A DNA stretch of 64,000 nt from Pseudomonas sp. P818 (GTDB lineage Bacteria > Pseudomonadota > Gammaproteobacteria > Pseudomonadales > Pseudomonadaceae). The stretch spans positions 248,001 to 312,000 of the forward strand of contig NZ_ATKM01000005.1 in NCBI RefSeq assembly GCF_000418555.1. Reading direction: 5' to 3'. Positions 48,551-58,375 of this stretch are shown one piece after another. Each line of letters begins with the position of its first letter. Positions within the stretch are counted from its first letter, which is position 1. Below the pieces are notes generated by a model. It did no database searches. It was not told where the DNA came from and saw only the letters and a program-made list of their open reading frames with translations. The translations under genes were made by a program, and so were the position numbers.

Positions 48551-48590
48551 GGGCACGGCATCGCTTCGGCGATCCGTGCCCATTGTTTTT
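48551..48590 (+). terminator. intrinsic terminator of the rpsF-rplI operon
   Basis: GGGCACGG and CCGTGCCC close a hairpin that continues ATCGC-TTCG-GCGAT with one bulged C, followed by ATTGTTTTT. It lies 28 bp ahead of the dnaB ATG, so dnaB must have its own promoter overlapping this area or depend on readthrough. Confidence 0.85.
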
Positions 48591-48617
48591 CTATCGCAGC
48601 ATTTTCCTCTAGAGCCT

Positions 48618-50012
48618 ATGAACGACATCAGCATTCCCGAGCAATACGACCTGCAGACAGCTGCCCTGAAAGTGCCTCCGCACTCCATCGAGGCGGAGCA
48701 GGCGGTACTGGGTGGCCTGATGCTCGACAACAATGCCTGGGAGCGCGTGCTCGATGGTGTTTCCGATACCGATTTCTATCGCCACGACCACCGCCTGATC
48801 TTCCGTGCGATCTTCAAGCTGGCCGAGCGTAACGAGCCTTTCGACGTGGTTACCCTGTCCGAACAGCTGGACAAGGAAGGGCAGTTGTCCCAGGTTGGCG
48901 GCCTGGCCTATCTCGCCGAGCTGGCGAAGAACACACCGTCGGTGGCCAACATCAAGGCCTACGCGCAGATCATTCGTGAGCGCGCCACCCTGCGCAAACT
49001 GATCAGCATCAGCAACGAGATCGCCGACAGCGCCTATGCGCCGGAAGGCCGCACCGGCGAGGAAATTCTCGACGAGGCGGAACGGCTGATTTTCCAGATC
49101 GCCGAAGACCGTCCCAAGACCGGCGGCCCGGTGGGCATTAATGACATTCTGGTCAAGGCCATCGACCGTATCGATACGTTGTTCAACCTGGGCGAGGCGA
49201 TCACCGGCCTGTCGACCGGTTTCGACGACCTGGACAACCTGACCAGCGGCCTGCAGCCGGCCGACATGATCATCGTCGCCGGCCGTCCATCGATGGGTAA
49301 GACCACCTTCGCCATGAACCTGGTGGAGAACGCTCTGATGCGCAGCGACAAGGCGATTCTCGTCTACTCGCTGGAGATGCCCTCCGAATCCATCGTCATC
49401 CGTATGCTCGCTTCGCTGGGGCGCATCGACCAGACCAAGGTACGTTCCGGTAAGCTCGACGATGACGATTGGCCGCGTTTGACCAGCGCGGTGAATCTGC
49501 TCAACGACCGTAAGCTGTTTATCGACGATACGGCGGGCATTTCTCCCAGCGAGATGCGTGCGCGCACGCGGCGTCTGGCGCGTGAGCACGGCGAGATCGG
49601 CCTGATCATGGTCGACTACCTGCAACTGATGCAGATTCCGGGCTCCAGTGGCGACAGCCGGGTCAACGAGATTTCCGAGATATCGCGCTCGCTCAAGGGC
49701 CTGGCCAAGGAATTCAACTGCCCGGTCATCGCCCTGTCACAGCTCAACCGTGGTCTGGAACAGCGCCCCAACAAGCGCCCGATCAACTCCGACTTGCGTG
49801 AGTCCGGGGCGATCGAGCAGGACGCCGACATCATCTTGTTCGTCTACCGTGACGAGGTGTACCACCCTGAGACCGAGTACAAGGGCGTGGCCGAGATCAT
49901 CATCGGCAAGCAGCGTAACGGTCCACTCGGCACTGCGCGCCTGGCCTTCCTCGGCAAGTACTCGCGCTTCGAAAACCTGGCGCCGGGCAGCTATCAGTTC
50001 GAGGACGAATAA
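48618..50012 (+). CDS. dnaB: replicative DNA helicase DnaB
   Basis: A 464-residue hexameric helicase that unwinds DNA at the fork. The N-terminal DnaB domain (PPHSIEAEQAVLGGLMLD) and RecA-like C-terminal domain with Walker A AGRPSMGKTT (about residues 220-229) and Walker B LIMVDYLQLM are intact, with no intein. ATG 48618 (MNDISIPEQYD) gives the length I recall for P. aeruginosa; an ATG 14 codons earlier lies inside the terminator. The ribosome site is weak. Confidence 0.98.
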   Translation: MNDISIPEQYDLQTAALKVPPHSIEAEQAVLGGLMLDNNAWERVLDGVSDTDFYRHDHRLIFRAIFKLAERNEPFDVVTLSEQLDKEGQLSQVGGLAYLAELAKNTPSVANIKAYAQIIRERATLRKLISISNEIADSAYAPEGRTGEEILDEAERLIFQIAEDRPKTGGPVGINDILVKAIDRIDTLFNLGEAITGLSTGFDDLDNLTSGLQPADMIIVAGRPSMGKTTFAMNLVENALMRSDKAILVYSLEMPSESIVIRMLASLGRIDQTKVRSGKLDDDDWPRLTSAVNLLNDRKLFIDDTAGISPSEMRARTRRLAREHGEIGLIMVDYLQLMQIPGSSGDSRVNEISEISRSLKGLAKEFNCPVIALSQLNRGLEQRPNKRPINSDLRESGAIEQDADIILFVYRDEVYHPETEYKGVAEIIIGKQRNGPLGTARLAFLGKYSRFENLAPGSYQFEDE

Positions 50013-50025
50013 CAGCGCGCGCAGT

Positions 50026-50090
50026 GTAGGAGCGAGCTCTGCTCGCGAATCGCGCCGGGTGAACGTTTCGCGAGCAGAGCTCGCTCCTAC
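50026..50090. repeat. tight inverted REP pair (REPIN-like) between dnaB and alr
   Basis: Two identical 24-bp arms in inverse orientation (50026-50049 and 50067-50090; unit begins GTAGGAGCGAGCTCTGCTCG) around a 17-bp spacer. Each arm is also internally palindromic (GCGAGCTCTGCTCGC). The unit recurs at 42126-42286. The structure is that of a REP doublet mobilised by RAYT-type transposases; no such gene is in the window. Confidence 0.85.
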
Positions 50091-50115
50091 GGCAACGGTC
50101 TGATCTCGCTCAATG

Positions 50116-50154
50116 AAAACGGGGGCCCAGCGGTTAAGATGGGCACCCGTTTTT
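50116..50154 (+). terminator. intrinsic terminator just upstream of alr
   Basis: AACGGG/CCCGTT and GCCCA/TGGGC build an interrupted stem (about 50118-50151) ending in a T run. It would end dnaB transcription, yet it lies only 17 bp before the alr ATG, so alr needs a promoter in or after the hairpin. The loop contains TAAGAT (50135-50140), which resembles a -10 box. Confidence 0.6.
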
Positions 50155-50171
50155 CGTTCAGGCTTTCAGTC

Positions 50172-51248
50172 ATGCGCCCGCTTGCCGCCATCGTCGATCT
50201 CTCCGCTGTTGCCCATAACTACGCCATCGCCAAGCGCTGTGCACCCGGGCGGCAGGCCTTTGCGGTGGTCAAGGCCAATGCCTATGGGCACGGCGTGCGT
50301 GAGGTGGTGACGGCGCTGCACGATATTGCCGACGGCTTCGCCGTGGCGTGCCTGGAAGAAGCGGCAGAAGTACGCGCCATGCATGGCGAGGCGCGTATCC
50401 TGCTGCTCGAGGGCTGTTTCGAGGCCAGCGAGTACGCCATCGCTGCGCAGCTGGGGCTGGATCTGGTGGTGCAGAGTGCAGCGCAGGCCGAGGCGCTGCT
50501 CGCCAGTGAGCTGGTGCGGCCGCTCAATGTCTGGCTCAAGCTGGACTCCGGCATGCACCGCCTCGGTTTCGACGCCGCCAGTCTGCGCCAGTGGCATGCG
50601 CGGCTAGAGGATGCCGTGCAGATCGCCGAACTCAACCTGCTCAGCCATTTCGCCTGTGCCGACGAGCGTGGGCATCCGCTCACCGAGCTGCAGGTAGAAC
50701 GTTTTCTCGAGTTGCTGGATCTGGATTTCAATCATCGTTCGCTGGCCAACTCAGCGGCGGTGTTGAGCATTCCCGCCGCGCACATGGACTGGCTGCGCCC
50801 CGGCATCATGCTCTACGGCGCCACGCCTTTCGCCGAGCTGAGTGCGCGTGAGCTCGGGCTGAAAGCAGCGATGACGCTGGCTGCGCGGGTTATCGCCGTG
50901 CGTGAAGTGGCGGTGGGGGAAAGCGTCGGTTATGGCGCGACCTGGGTTGCCGAACGGCCGTCGCGTATCGCCACGGTCAGCTGCGGCTATGCCGACGGTT
51001 ACCCGCGCCACGCACCCAGCGGTACGCCGGTACTGGTCAATGGTCAGCGGGCGTCGCTGGCCGGCAGGGTGTCGATGGATATGCTGGCGGTGGATATCAC
51101 CGACCTGCCCGAGGCCGATATCGATTCGCCTGTGGAACTATGGGGGGCCGGTCTGCCGGTGGACGAGGTGGCTGCAGCATGCGGCACCATCGGCTATGAG
51201 CTGCTGAGCAAGGTCACCGTGCGCGTGCCGCGGCGCTATATCGGTTAG
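50172..51248 (+). CDS. alr: alanine racemase
   Basis: A 358-residue PLP enzyme that supplies D-alanine for peptidoglycan. The PLP-binding Lys34 lies in AVVKANAYGHG and the catalytic Tyr of the C-terminal domain in ESVGYGATW (about residue 254); VSMDMLAVD is also typical. ATG 50172 gives MRPLAAIVDL, the family-like start; an in-frame ATG 11 codons upstream falls in the terminator hairpin. The gene ends exactly where a long foldback repeat begins. Confidence 0.96.
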   Translation: MRPLAAIVDLSAVAHNYAIAKRCAPGRQAFAVVKANAYGHGVREVVTALHDIADGFAVACLEEAAEVRAMHGEARILLLEGCFEASEYAIAAQLGLDLVVQSAAQAEALLASELVRPLNVWLKLDSGMHRLGFDAASLRQWHARLEDAVQIAELNLLSHFACADERGHPLTELQVERFLELLDLDFNHRSLANSAAVLSIPAAHMDWLRPGIMLYGATPFAELSARELGLKAAMTLAARVIAVREVAVGESVGYGATWVAERPSRIATVSCGYADGYPRHAPSGTPVLVNGQRASLAGRVSMDMLAVDITDLPEADIDSPVELWGAGLPVDEVAAACGTIGYELLSKVTVRVPRRYIG

Positions 51249-51437
51249 CAGGCCGTTGAAAAACTACCTGCGTTGCCATTGCTGCGTTAAAAACAGGCTC
51301 GTGCGCGAGTCCGATCAAAATACTCATTTACAGTTCGTAAAGTCGAGCGCGACTCCGACCGTTTTTCGCCTGTTTTTGCGGGGCCGCCATCGGTATTGCA
51401 CTGGCTGCCTCGCCTACGTTTTTCAACGGCTGCTAGC
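51249..51437. repeat. 189-bp foldback element filling the alr / diguanylate cyclase gap
   Basis: Terminal inverted repeats GCCGTTGAAAAAC (51252-51264) and GTTTTTCAACGGC (51418-51430) are perfect over 13 bp; nested arms AAAAACAGGC (51289-51298) and GCCTGTTTTT (51368-51377) match perfectly, and the centre CTCATTTACAGTTCGTAAAG is a near-palindrome. The element occupies every base between two converging stop codons and probably serves as their terminator. A shorter relative lies at 48367-48488. It has no coding capacity. Confidence 0.8.
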
Positions 51438-53345
51438 CTAGGCCAGACCACTGGGCACCTTGAGCACGTCCAGCTGCAGGCAGGCCTGCTCGCTCAGCTC
51501 ACCGTCATCGCCGTGCACGCGCGCGCCCGAGCGTCCCAGCTCCTTGACCCGATAGAGGGTCTGGTCGGCGATCTTGTACAGCCCGGTGAAGTTCCGCGCA
51601 TGACGTGGGTAGATTGCCACGCCGATGCTGATGGTCACGCGCAGGCGCTCGGCGCCGAAGTGTACCGGGGCTGAAAGCTCAGCCAGCAGGCGTTCGGCGA
51701 TCTCCCTGGCCTGGCTTTCGGCGTCGCTGCCGCAGATCAGCACGGCAAACTCGTCACCGCCCAGGCGTGACACCGCGTCGCCTGCGCGAACATGTTCACG
51801 CAGGCGCTTGGCGATCACCTGCAGCATCAGATCGCCAGCGGCGTGGCCGAAGCGGTCGTTGATCGGCTTGAAGTGATCCAGGTCGATCAGCAGCAGGGCC
51901 ACGCTTTCCTTGTGGCGTTCGGCATGTCCCAGCGCCGACTCGCAGCGCTCCACCAGGTAGCGTCGATTGGGCAGCTCGGTCAGCGGATCGTGGAAGGCGG
52001 CATGCTGCAGCTCGCGCTCGCGTTCGCGCAGTTGTTCGTTGGTCGCGGCCAGCTCGGCGGTGCGCGTGGTCACCGCAATCTGCAGTTCATCGGCGCTGGC
52101 CTGCAGCTGGGCCAGGCGCGCGGTCTTCTCGCGATCGGCCTGTTGCAGGGCCTCAGCGCGCTCCTGCTTGAGTATCTGGATGCGATAAGCCAGGGCGAAG
52201 GAAAACAGGATCGATTCTGCGGCCACTGCCAGCGGGAATACGTACGCGTTCCATTCTGCCGGTTGCAGCACGCCGGTTGTGCGCAGCAGCAGTATGCCCA
52301 CGCCACCGAGCACCAGACCATAGCCATAGAGATACAGCTGCGCCGGGAAGAAACCCTGGCGCCAGCGAACCATGGCGCTACCCAGAGCGGCAGGGATGCT
52401 GGTCAGCGATAGCAGGGCGATGGCCCAGGCTGCCAGGTAGCGATGGCCAAGCAGGTTGAGCGCGATGGCCACGATGTAGATGACGCAGGCCATGCTCAGC
52501 AGATGATGCGCCCAGCGCACATACAGCCTGGTCTGCAGCAGGGTCTGGGTGAAGCGGCAGGCGAACAGGCCCCACATCGACGGCAGGGTGATGCGATCGA
52601 GCCAGGGCGGAACCGCGCTATCGGGCCACAGGTACTGGGCTCCATGGCCGGTCATGCTGATGATGAAGAGCAGGGCGAAGGCGGTGGTCAGTACGTACCA
52701 GAAGTAAGCGTGGTCACGCAGCGAGATGAGGATGAACAGGTTGTACAGCAGTAACGCGAAAACCACCCCATAGATGACGCCGAGGCCCAGGTTTTCGCGC
52801 GCTGCCAGTTGCGTGAGGTCTTCGAGCTGCCAGATGCGCAGCGGGAACGAGTTACCGGCCGGGTCGAAGGCGCGCAGGTAGAAGGTTGTTGGCTGTTCAC
52901 CCAGCGGGGGCAGGTCGAACACCATGCGCCGGTACGGGTGATCGCGACTCTCGCGGAAAGGCACGCGTTCGCCGGCCTGGCGCAATTGCCAGCCGCCCTG
53001 GTCATCGGCCTGGTAGAGCTGCAGGTCGAGCTGGGTCACCGAGCCGACTTCCAGTACCCAGCGAGTTGGAGCCCGCACATCGCGCTGCAGGGTGAGTTTG
53101 ATCCACCACGGGTTCAGGCTCTGGCCGACGCTCGCGCGGCCATTGGCAGCCTGGAACCGAGACTGCTGCTCAGGAGACGCCAGATCGTCGATGGTCAGGG
53201 TGCCGTCAGCATCCTCCAGCAGCTCGATATGAGCATTGAGCTGCATGCCGCTGTTACCGTCGATAAGCACCACGGATGCCACAGCCAGGCCCGTGGTCGA
53301 CAGGCCGAGCAGAAGAACGAGCAGGAAGGCGAAACGCTGCAGCAT
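51438..53345 (-). CDS. 7TM-DISM membrane diguanylate cyclase (NicD-like)
   Basis: A 635-residue protein with signal sequence, periplasmic 7TMR-DISM extracellular domain (about 30-180), seven transmembrane helices (about 188-390), a coiled-coil linker and a C-terminal GGDEF domain. The active site GGDEF is at residues 529-533 and the allosteric I-site RAGD lies five residues before it, so the enzyme should make c-di-GMP with product inhibition. Its position between alr and ygiQ is that of P. aeruginosa NicD (recalled), a nutrient-responsive cyclase in biofilm dispersal. AGGA is 5 nt before the ATG. Confidence 0.9.
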   Translation of the reverse strand: MLQRFAFLLVLLLGLSTTGLAVASVVLIDGNSGMQLNAHIELLEDADGTLTIDDLASPEQQSRFQAANGRASVGQSLNPWWIKLTLQRDVRAPTRWVLEVGSVTQLDLQLYQADDQGGWQLRQAGERVPFRESRDHPYRRMVFDLPPLGEQPTTFYLRAFDPAGNSFPLRIWQLEDLTQLAARENLGLGVIYGVVFALLLYNLFILISLRDHAYFWYVLTTAFALLFIISMTGHGAQYLWPDSAVPPWLDRITLPSMWGLFACRFTQTLLQTRLYVRWAHHLLSMACVIYIVAIALNLLGHRYLAAWAIALLSLTSIPAALGSAMVRWRQGFFPAQLYLYGYGLVLGGVGILLLRTTGVLQPAEWNAYVFPLAVAAESILFSFALAYRIQILKQERAEALQQADREKTARLAQLQASADELQIAVTTRTAELAATNEQLRERERELQHAAFHDPLTELPNRRYLVERCESALGHAERHKESVALLLIDLDHFKPINDRFGHAAGDLMLQVIAKRLREHVRAGDAVSRLGGDEFAVLICGSDAESQAREIAERLLAELSAPVHFGAERLRVTISIGVAIYPRHARNFTGLYKIADQTLYRVKELGRSGARVHGDDGELSEQACLQLDVLKVPSGLA

Positions 53346-53625
53346 AGGTGTCCTGGAATCGGCTGGCCGAGTAGCTTGAGTATATGCACAGGATGGTTAT
53401 CGGACGAAATCAAAGATGGCGTATGGCTATCTCTGAAAAATTCCTGATTTTTTGCGCTTCAGACCCACGATGTTTGAATGGGGCGCGGGAGAAGGCTTGC
53501 CGGCCGTGCGCCTGGGCGTTCGATGGCGAGGGCGCTGACGGCATTAAACCCAGCGCAGTAGTCTGGTTTGGTCAATTTTTGTGCTATTGTACGCGCCCTT
53601 CGTGATAGCCCATTGATCAAAAAAT

Positions 53626-55902
<2,277 letters not shown>

Positions 55903-55907
55903 ATAAG

Positions 55908-55933
55908 AACGCCAGCCTAGTGCTGGCGTTTTC
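55908..55933 (+). terminator. intrinsic terminator of ygiQ
   Basis: AACGCCAGC (55908-55916) and GCTGGCGTT (55922-55930) form a perfect 9-bp stem with a 5-nt loop followed by T-rich sequence. It separates the conserved core from the accessory genes to the right. Confidence 0.9.
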
Positions 55934-55974
55934 TTGTCTGGCGGTCGATTCGGGCAGCTCTTGGTTTTTGTCTA

Positions 55975-55996
55975 AATTGGTACTAAGGTGCCAATT
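55975..55996. promoter_or_regulatory. palindromic operator candidate before the beta-helix lipoprotein gene
   Basis: AATTGGTAC (55975-55983) and GTGCCAATT (55988-55996) form an inverted repeat (8 of 9 positions) around TAAG, 23 bp ahead of the start codon. Its size and symmetry suit a dimeric repressor of the GntR or TetR class covering the promoter or ribosome site. No regulator gene lies nearby in the window. Confidence 0.55.
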
Positions 55997-56019
55997 AAAC
56001 AAAAATACTGGAGCCCGCC

Positions 56020-57267
56020 ATGCGCACCGCCGCCTTCGCTCTGCTCGCGCTGCCCCTGCTGTTGACCGCATGCGGGGATTCCGAAGCGCCGCCCGTCGCC
56101 AACCTCGATTTTCAGAAACAGCTGCAGACCCAGCTGATCAAGGCCAAGCCCGGTGAGGTGATCGAAATTCCTGCCGGAACCTGGCAGCTCGACCGCAGTC
56201 TCAGCCTCAAGGTCAGCGGGGTGACCCTCAAGGGCGCCGGGATGGACAAGACCATCCTCAACTTCAAGGGCCAGAAGTCCGGTGCCGAAGGGTTGCTGGT
56301 GGACGCCTCCGACTTCACCATCGAGGATCTGGCGCTGGAGGACACCAAGGGCGATGCGCTCAAGGTGGTTGGCGGCCAGAACATCATCATCCGCCGCGTA
56401 CGCACCGAGTGGACCAATGGCCCGGCTACCGAGAATGGCGCCTATGGCATCTATCCGGTACAGACCGAGAATGTGCTGATCGACGGCGTGGTGGCCATCG
56501 GTGCCTCGGATGCTGGCATCTATGTGGGCCAGTCGCGCAACGTGGTGGTGCGCAACAGCCGTGCCGAGCGCAACGTCGCGGGCATCGAGATCGAGAACAC
56601 CATCGGCGCCGACGTCTATGACAACGTCGCCACCGGCAACACCGGTGGCATCCTGGTGTTCAACATGCCCAACCTGCCGCAGCCAGGTCACACCACACGG
56701 GTCTACCGCAACAAGGTCGAGGGCAACAACCACAAGAACTTCGGGCACAAGGGCACGCCGGTGGCGAGCATCCCGGCCGGCTCCGGCGTGGTGATCAACT
56801 CCAACGACAAGGTAGAGATCTTCGACAACGACATCGGCGAGCACCGCACCGCCAACGTTATCGTCAGCAGTTACTTCAGTACCGGCTACACCGATCTCTC
56901 CACCGAGGCGGACTTCGATCCCTACCCGGAGGCCATCCATATCCATGGCAACCGTTTCGGTCCGGGTGGCGACAGCCCCGACAGCCTCGAACTGAAAGCG
57001 CTGAAACTGGCCAAGTTCGGGCTCAACGGTCGCCTGCCCGACATTCTCTGGGATGGCTACGTCAACCCGGACAAGCTGGTGGACGGCAAGCTGCCGGCCG
57101 AGCTGGCGATCTGTATCGACAATGGCGAGGCCGGCATCGTTAACGTCGACGGCCCCGGCGGCTACAAGAACATCAGCACCGATATGACGCCGCATCGCTG
57201 CGAGCTGCCGCGCCTGCCCGCGGTCGAACTGCAGGCGGCGCTGGCCGAGGTGGGTGAGGACGCATGA
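56020..57267 (+). CDS. parallel beta-helix repeat lipoprotein
   Basis: A 415-residue protein with a lipoprotein signal (MRTAAFALLALPLLLTAC, Cys18) and a pectate-lyase-like right-handed beta-helix built of short repeats (VTLKGAGMDKTILNF, FTIEDLALEDTKGDALKV, VLIDGVVAIGASDAGIYV, VVVRNSRAERNVAGIEI). Such helices bind or cleave polysaccharides, but no catalytic residues are obvious. TGGAG lies 8 nt before the ATG. It overlaps the diheme cytochrome gene (ATGA), a pairing I recall from Shewanella-type families of unknown function. Confidence 0.88.
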   Translation: MRTAAFALLALPLLLTACGDSEAPPVANLDFQKQLQTQLIKAKPGEVIEIPAGTWQLDRSLSLKVSGVTLKGAGMDKTILNFKGQKSGAEGLLVDASDFTIEDLALEDTKGDALKVVGGQNIIIRRVRTEWTNGPATENGAYGIYPVQTENVLIDGVVAIGASDAGIYVGQSRNVVVRNSRAERNVAGIEIENTIGADVYDNVATGNTGGILVFNMPNLPQPGHTTRVYRNKVEGNNHKNFGHKGTPVASIPAGSGVVINSNDKVEIFDNDIGEHRTANVIVSSYFSTGYTDLSTEADFDPYPEAIHIHGNRFGPGGDSPDSLELKALKLAKFGLNGRLPDILWDGYVNPDKLVDGKLPAELAICIDNGEAGIVNVDGPGGYKNISTDMTPHRCELPRLPAVELQAALAEVGEDA

Positions 57268-58370
57268 GAGCCGGCTGGCTGTTGCTCGCCACGCTGTTGC
57301 TCGGCGCCTGCGAGCAGCAGCGCGCGCCCCTGTACCTGCCCAGCGGCGAGGACTATCCCGACCAGCTCAGCGCCTGGGGCGTATTGCAGCAACGCGGCGG
57401 CCAGCTGCAGCCGGCCGCCGGCGTGCTGCCCTACGACCTCAACACGCCGCTGTTCACCGACTACGCGCACAAGCTGCGCACCGTCTGGATGCCCGAAGGG
57501 AGCCATGCAGGCTATGCCGAGGAGCGCTTCGACTATCCCGTCGGCACCATCCTCAGCAAGACCTTCTACTACCCGATCGATACTCAGGGCCGGCTGCTGC
57601 GCAGCGAGCAGCAGGGCATCGAGGTGGTGCAGTTGAAGCGGGTGCGGCTGCTCGAGACGCGTATCCTGCTGCGCCAGGAGCAGGGCTGGGTAGCCTTGCC
57701 CTACGTCTGGGACGAGGCCCAGCGTGAGGCCTCCCTGGACTGGGCCGGCGCCAGTTTCGATCTACAGCTGCATGATGCAACTGGCGAGGTGCTGGCGGTG
57801 GACTACCAGGTGCCGGACGCCAACCAGTGCGCAGGTTGCCATGAACAGCAGGCGGGCAAGGGCGTGCAGCCGCTGGGGCCGAAGGCGCGGCACCTGAACA
57901 AGGATTACGTCTATGCCGATGGCACGGTCAATCAGCTGCAGCGCTGGCAGGCCGAAGGGCTGCTGCAGGGCGTGCCGGCCGACCTCGCCGGGGTACCGCG
58001 CAATGCACTGTGGGGCGCACCGCGCGACGGCGAAGGGCTCGAAGCCCAGGCACGCAGTTATCTGGACGCCAACTGCTCGCACTGCCATAACCGTGAAGGG
58101 CCAGGGCGTACCTCAGGCTTGTATCTCGATCCGGCTACGCCGCTCGGCATCGCCTATGGGCTATGCAAGCAGCCGGTGGCGGCGGGCAAGGGCTCCGGCG
58201 ACCGCCTGGTGGATATCCACCCCGGCGCGCCGGAGAAATCGGTATTGAGTTTCCGCCTGCACAGCACCGACCCCAGCATCATGATGCCCGAACTGGGCCG
58301 CTCCACCTCCCACCGCGAAGGGCTGGAGGTGATCGACCGCTGGATCGCCAGTCTCGACGGCGAATGCTGA
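57264..58370 (+). CDS. SO2930-type diheme c-type cytochrome lipoprotein
   Basis: A 368-residue lipoprotein (signal MRAGWLLLATLLLGAC, Cys16) with two haem c sites, CAGCH at residues 189-193 and CSHCH at 271-275. The N-terminal 180 residues form a beta-rich region of unknown role, and the C-terminal part is cytochrome-like (DPSIMMPELGRS may supply a haem Met ligand). Translation is coupled to the beta-helix gene. The pair implies electron transfer or a redox-linked activity at the periplasmic face of the outer membrane; the partner and substrate are unknown. Confidence 0.88.
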   Translation: MRAGWLLLATLLLGACEQQRAPLYLPSGEDYPDQLSAWGVLQQRGGQLQPAAGVLPYDLNTPLFTDYAHKLRTVWMPEGSHAGYAEERFDYPVGTILSKTFYYPIDTQGRLLRSEQQGIEVVQLKRVRLLETRILLRQEQGWVALPYVWDEAQREASLDWAGASFDLQLHDATGEVLAVDYQVPDANQCAGCHEQQAGKGVQPLGPKARHLNKDYVYADGTVNQLQRWQAEGLLQGVPADLAGVPRNALWGAPRDGEGLEAQARSYLDANCSHCHNREGPGRTSGLYLDPATPLGIAYGLCKQPVAAGKGSGDRLVDIHPGAPEKSVLSFRLHSTDPSIMMPELGRSTSHREGLEVIDRWIASLDGEC

Positions 58371-58375
58371 TCAGC

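Noticed and set aside
50112..50140. Possible alr promoter with TAAGAT in the terminator loop
   Set aside because: No acceptable -35 hexamer 16-18 nt upstream; noted with the terminator only.
53385..53430. FliA-like -10 (TCCGATAA on the minus strand) upstream of the diguanylate cyclase
   Set aside because: The -35 region at the required spacing matches poorly (2-3 of 8), unlike the motAB and chemoreceptor sites.
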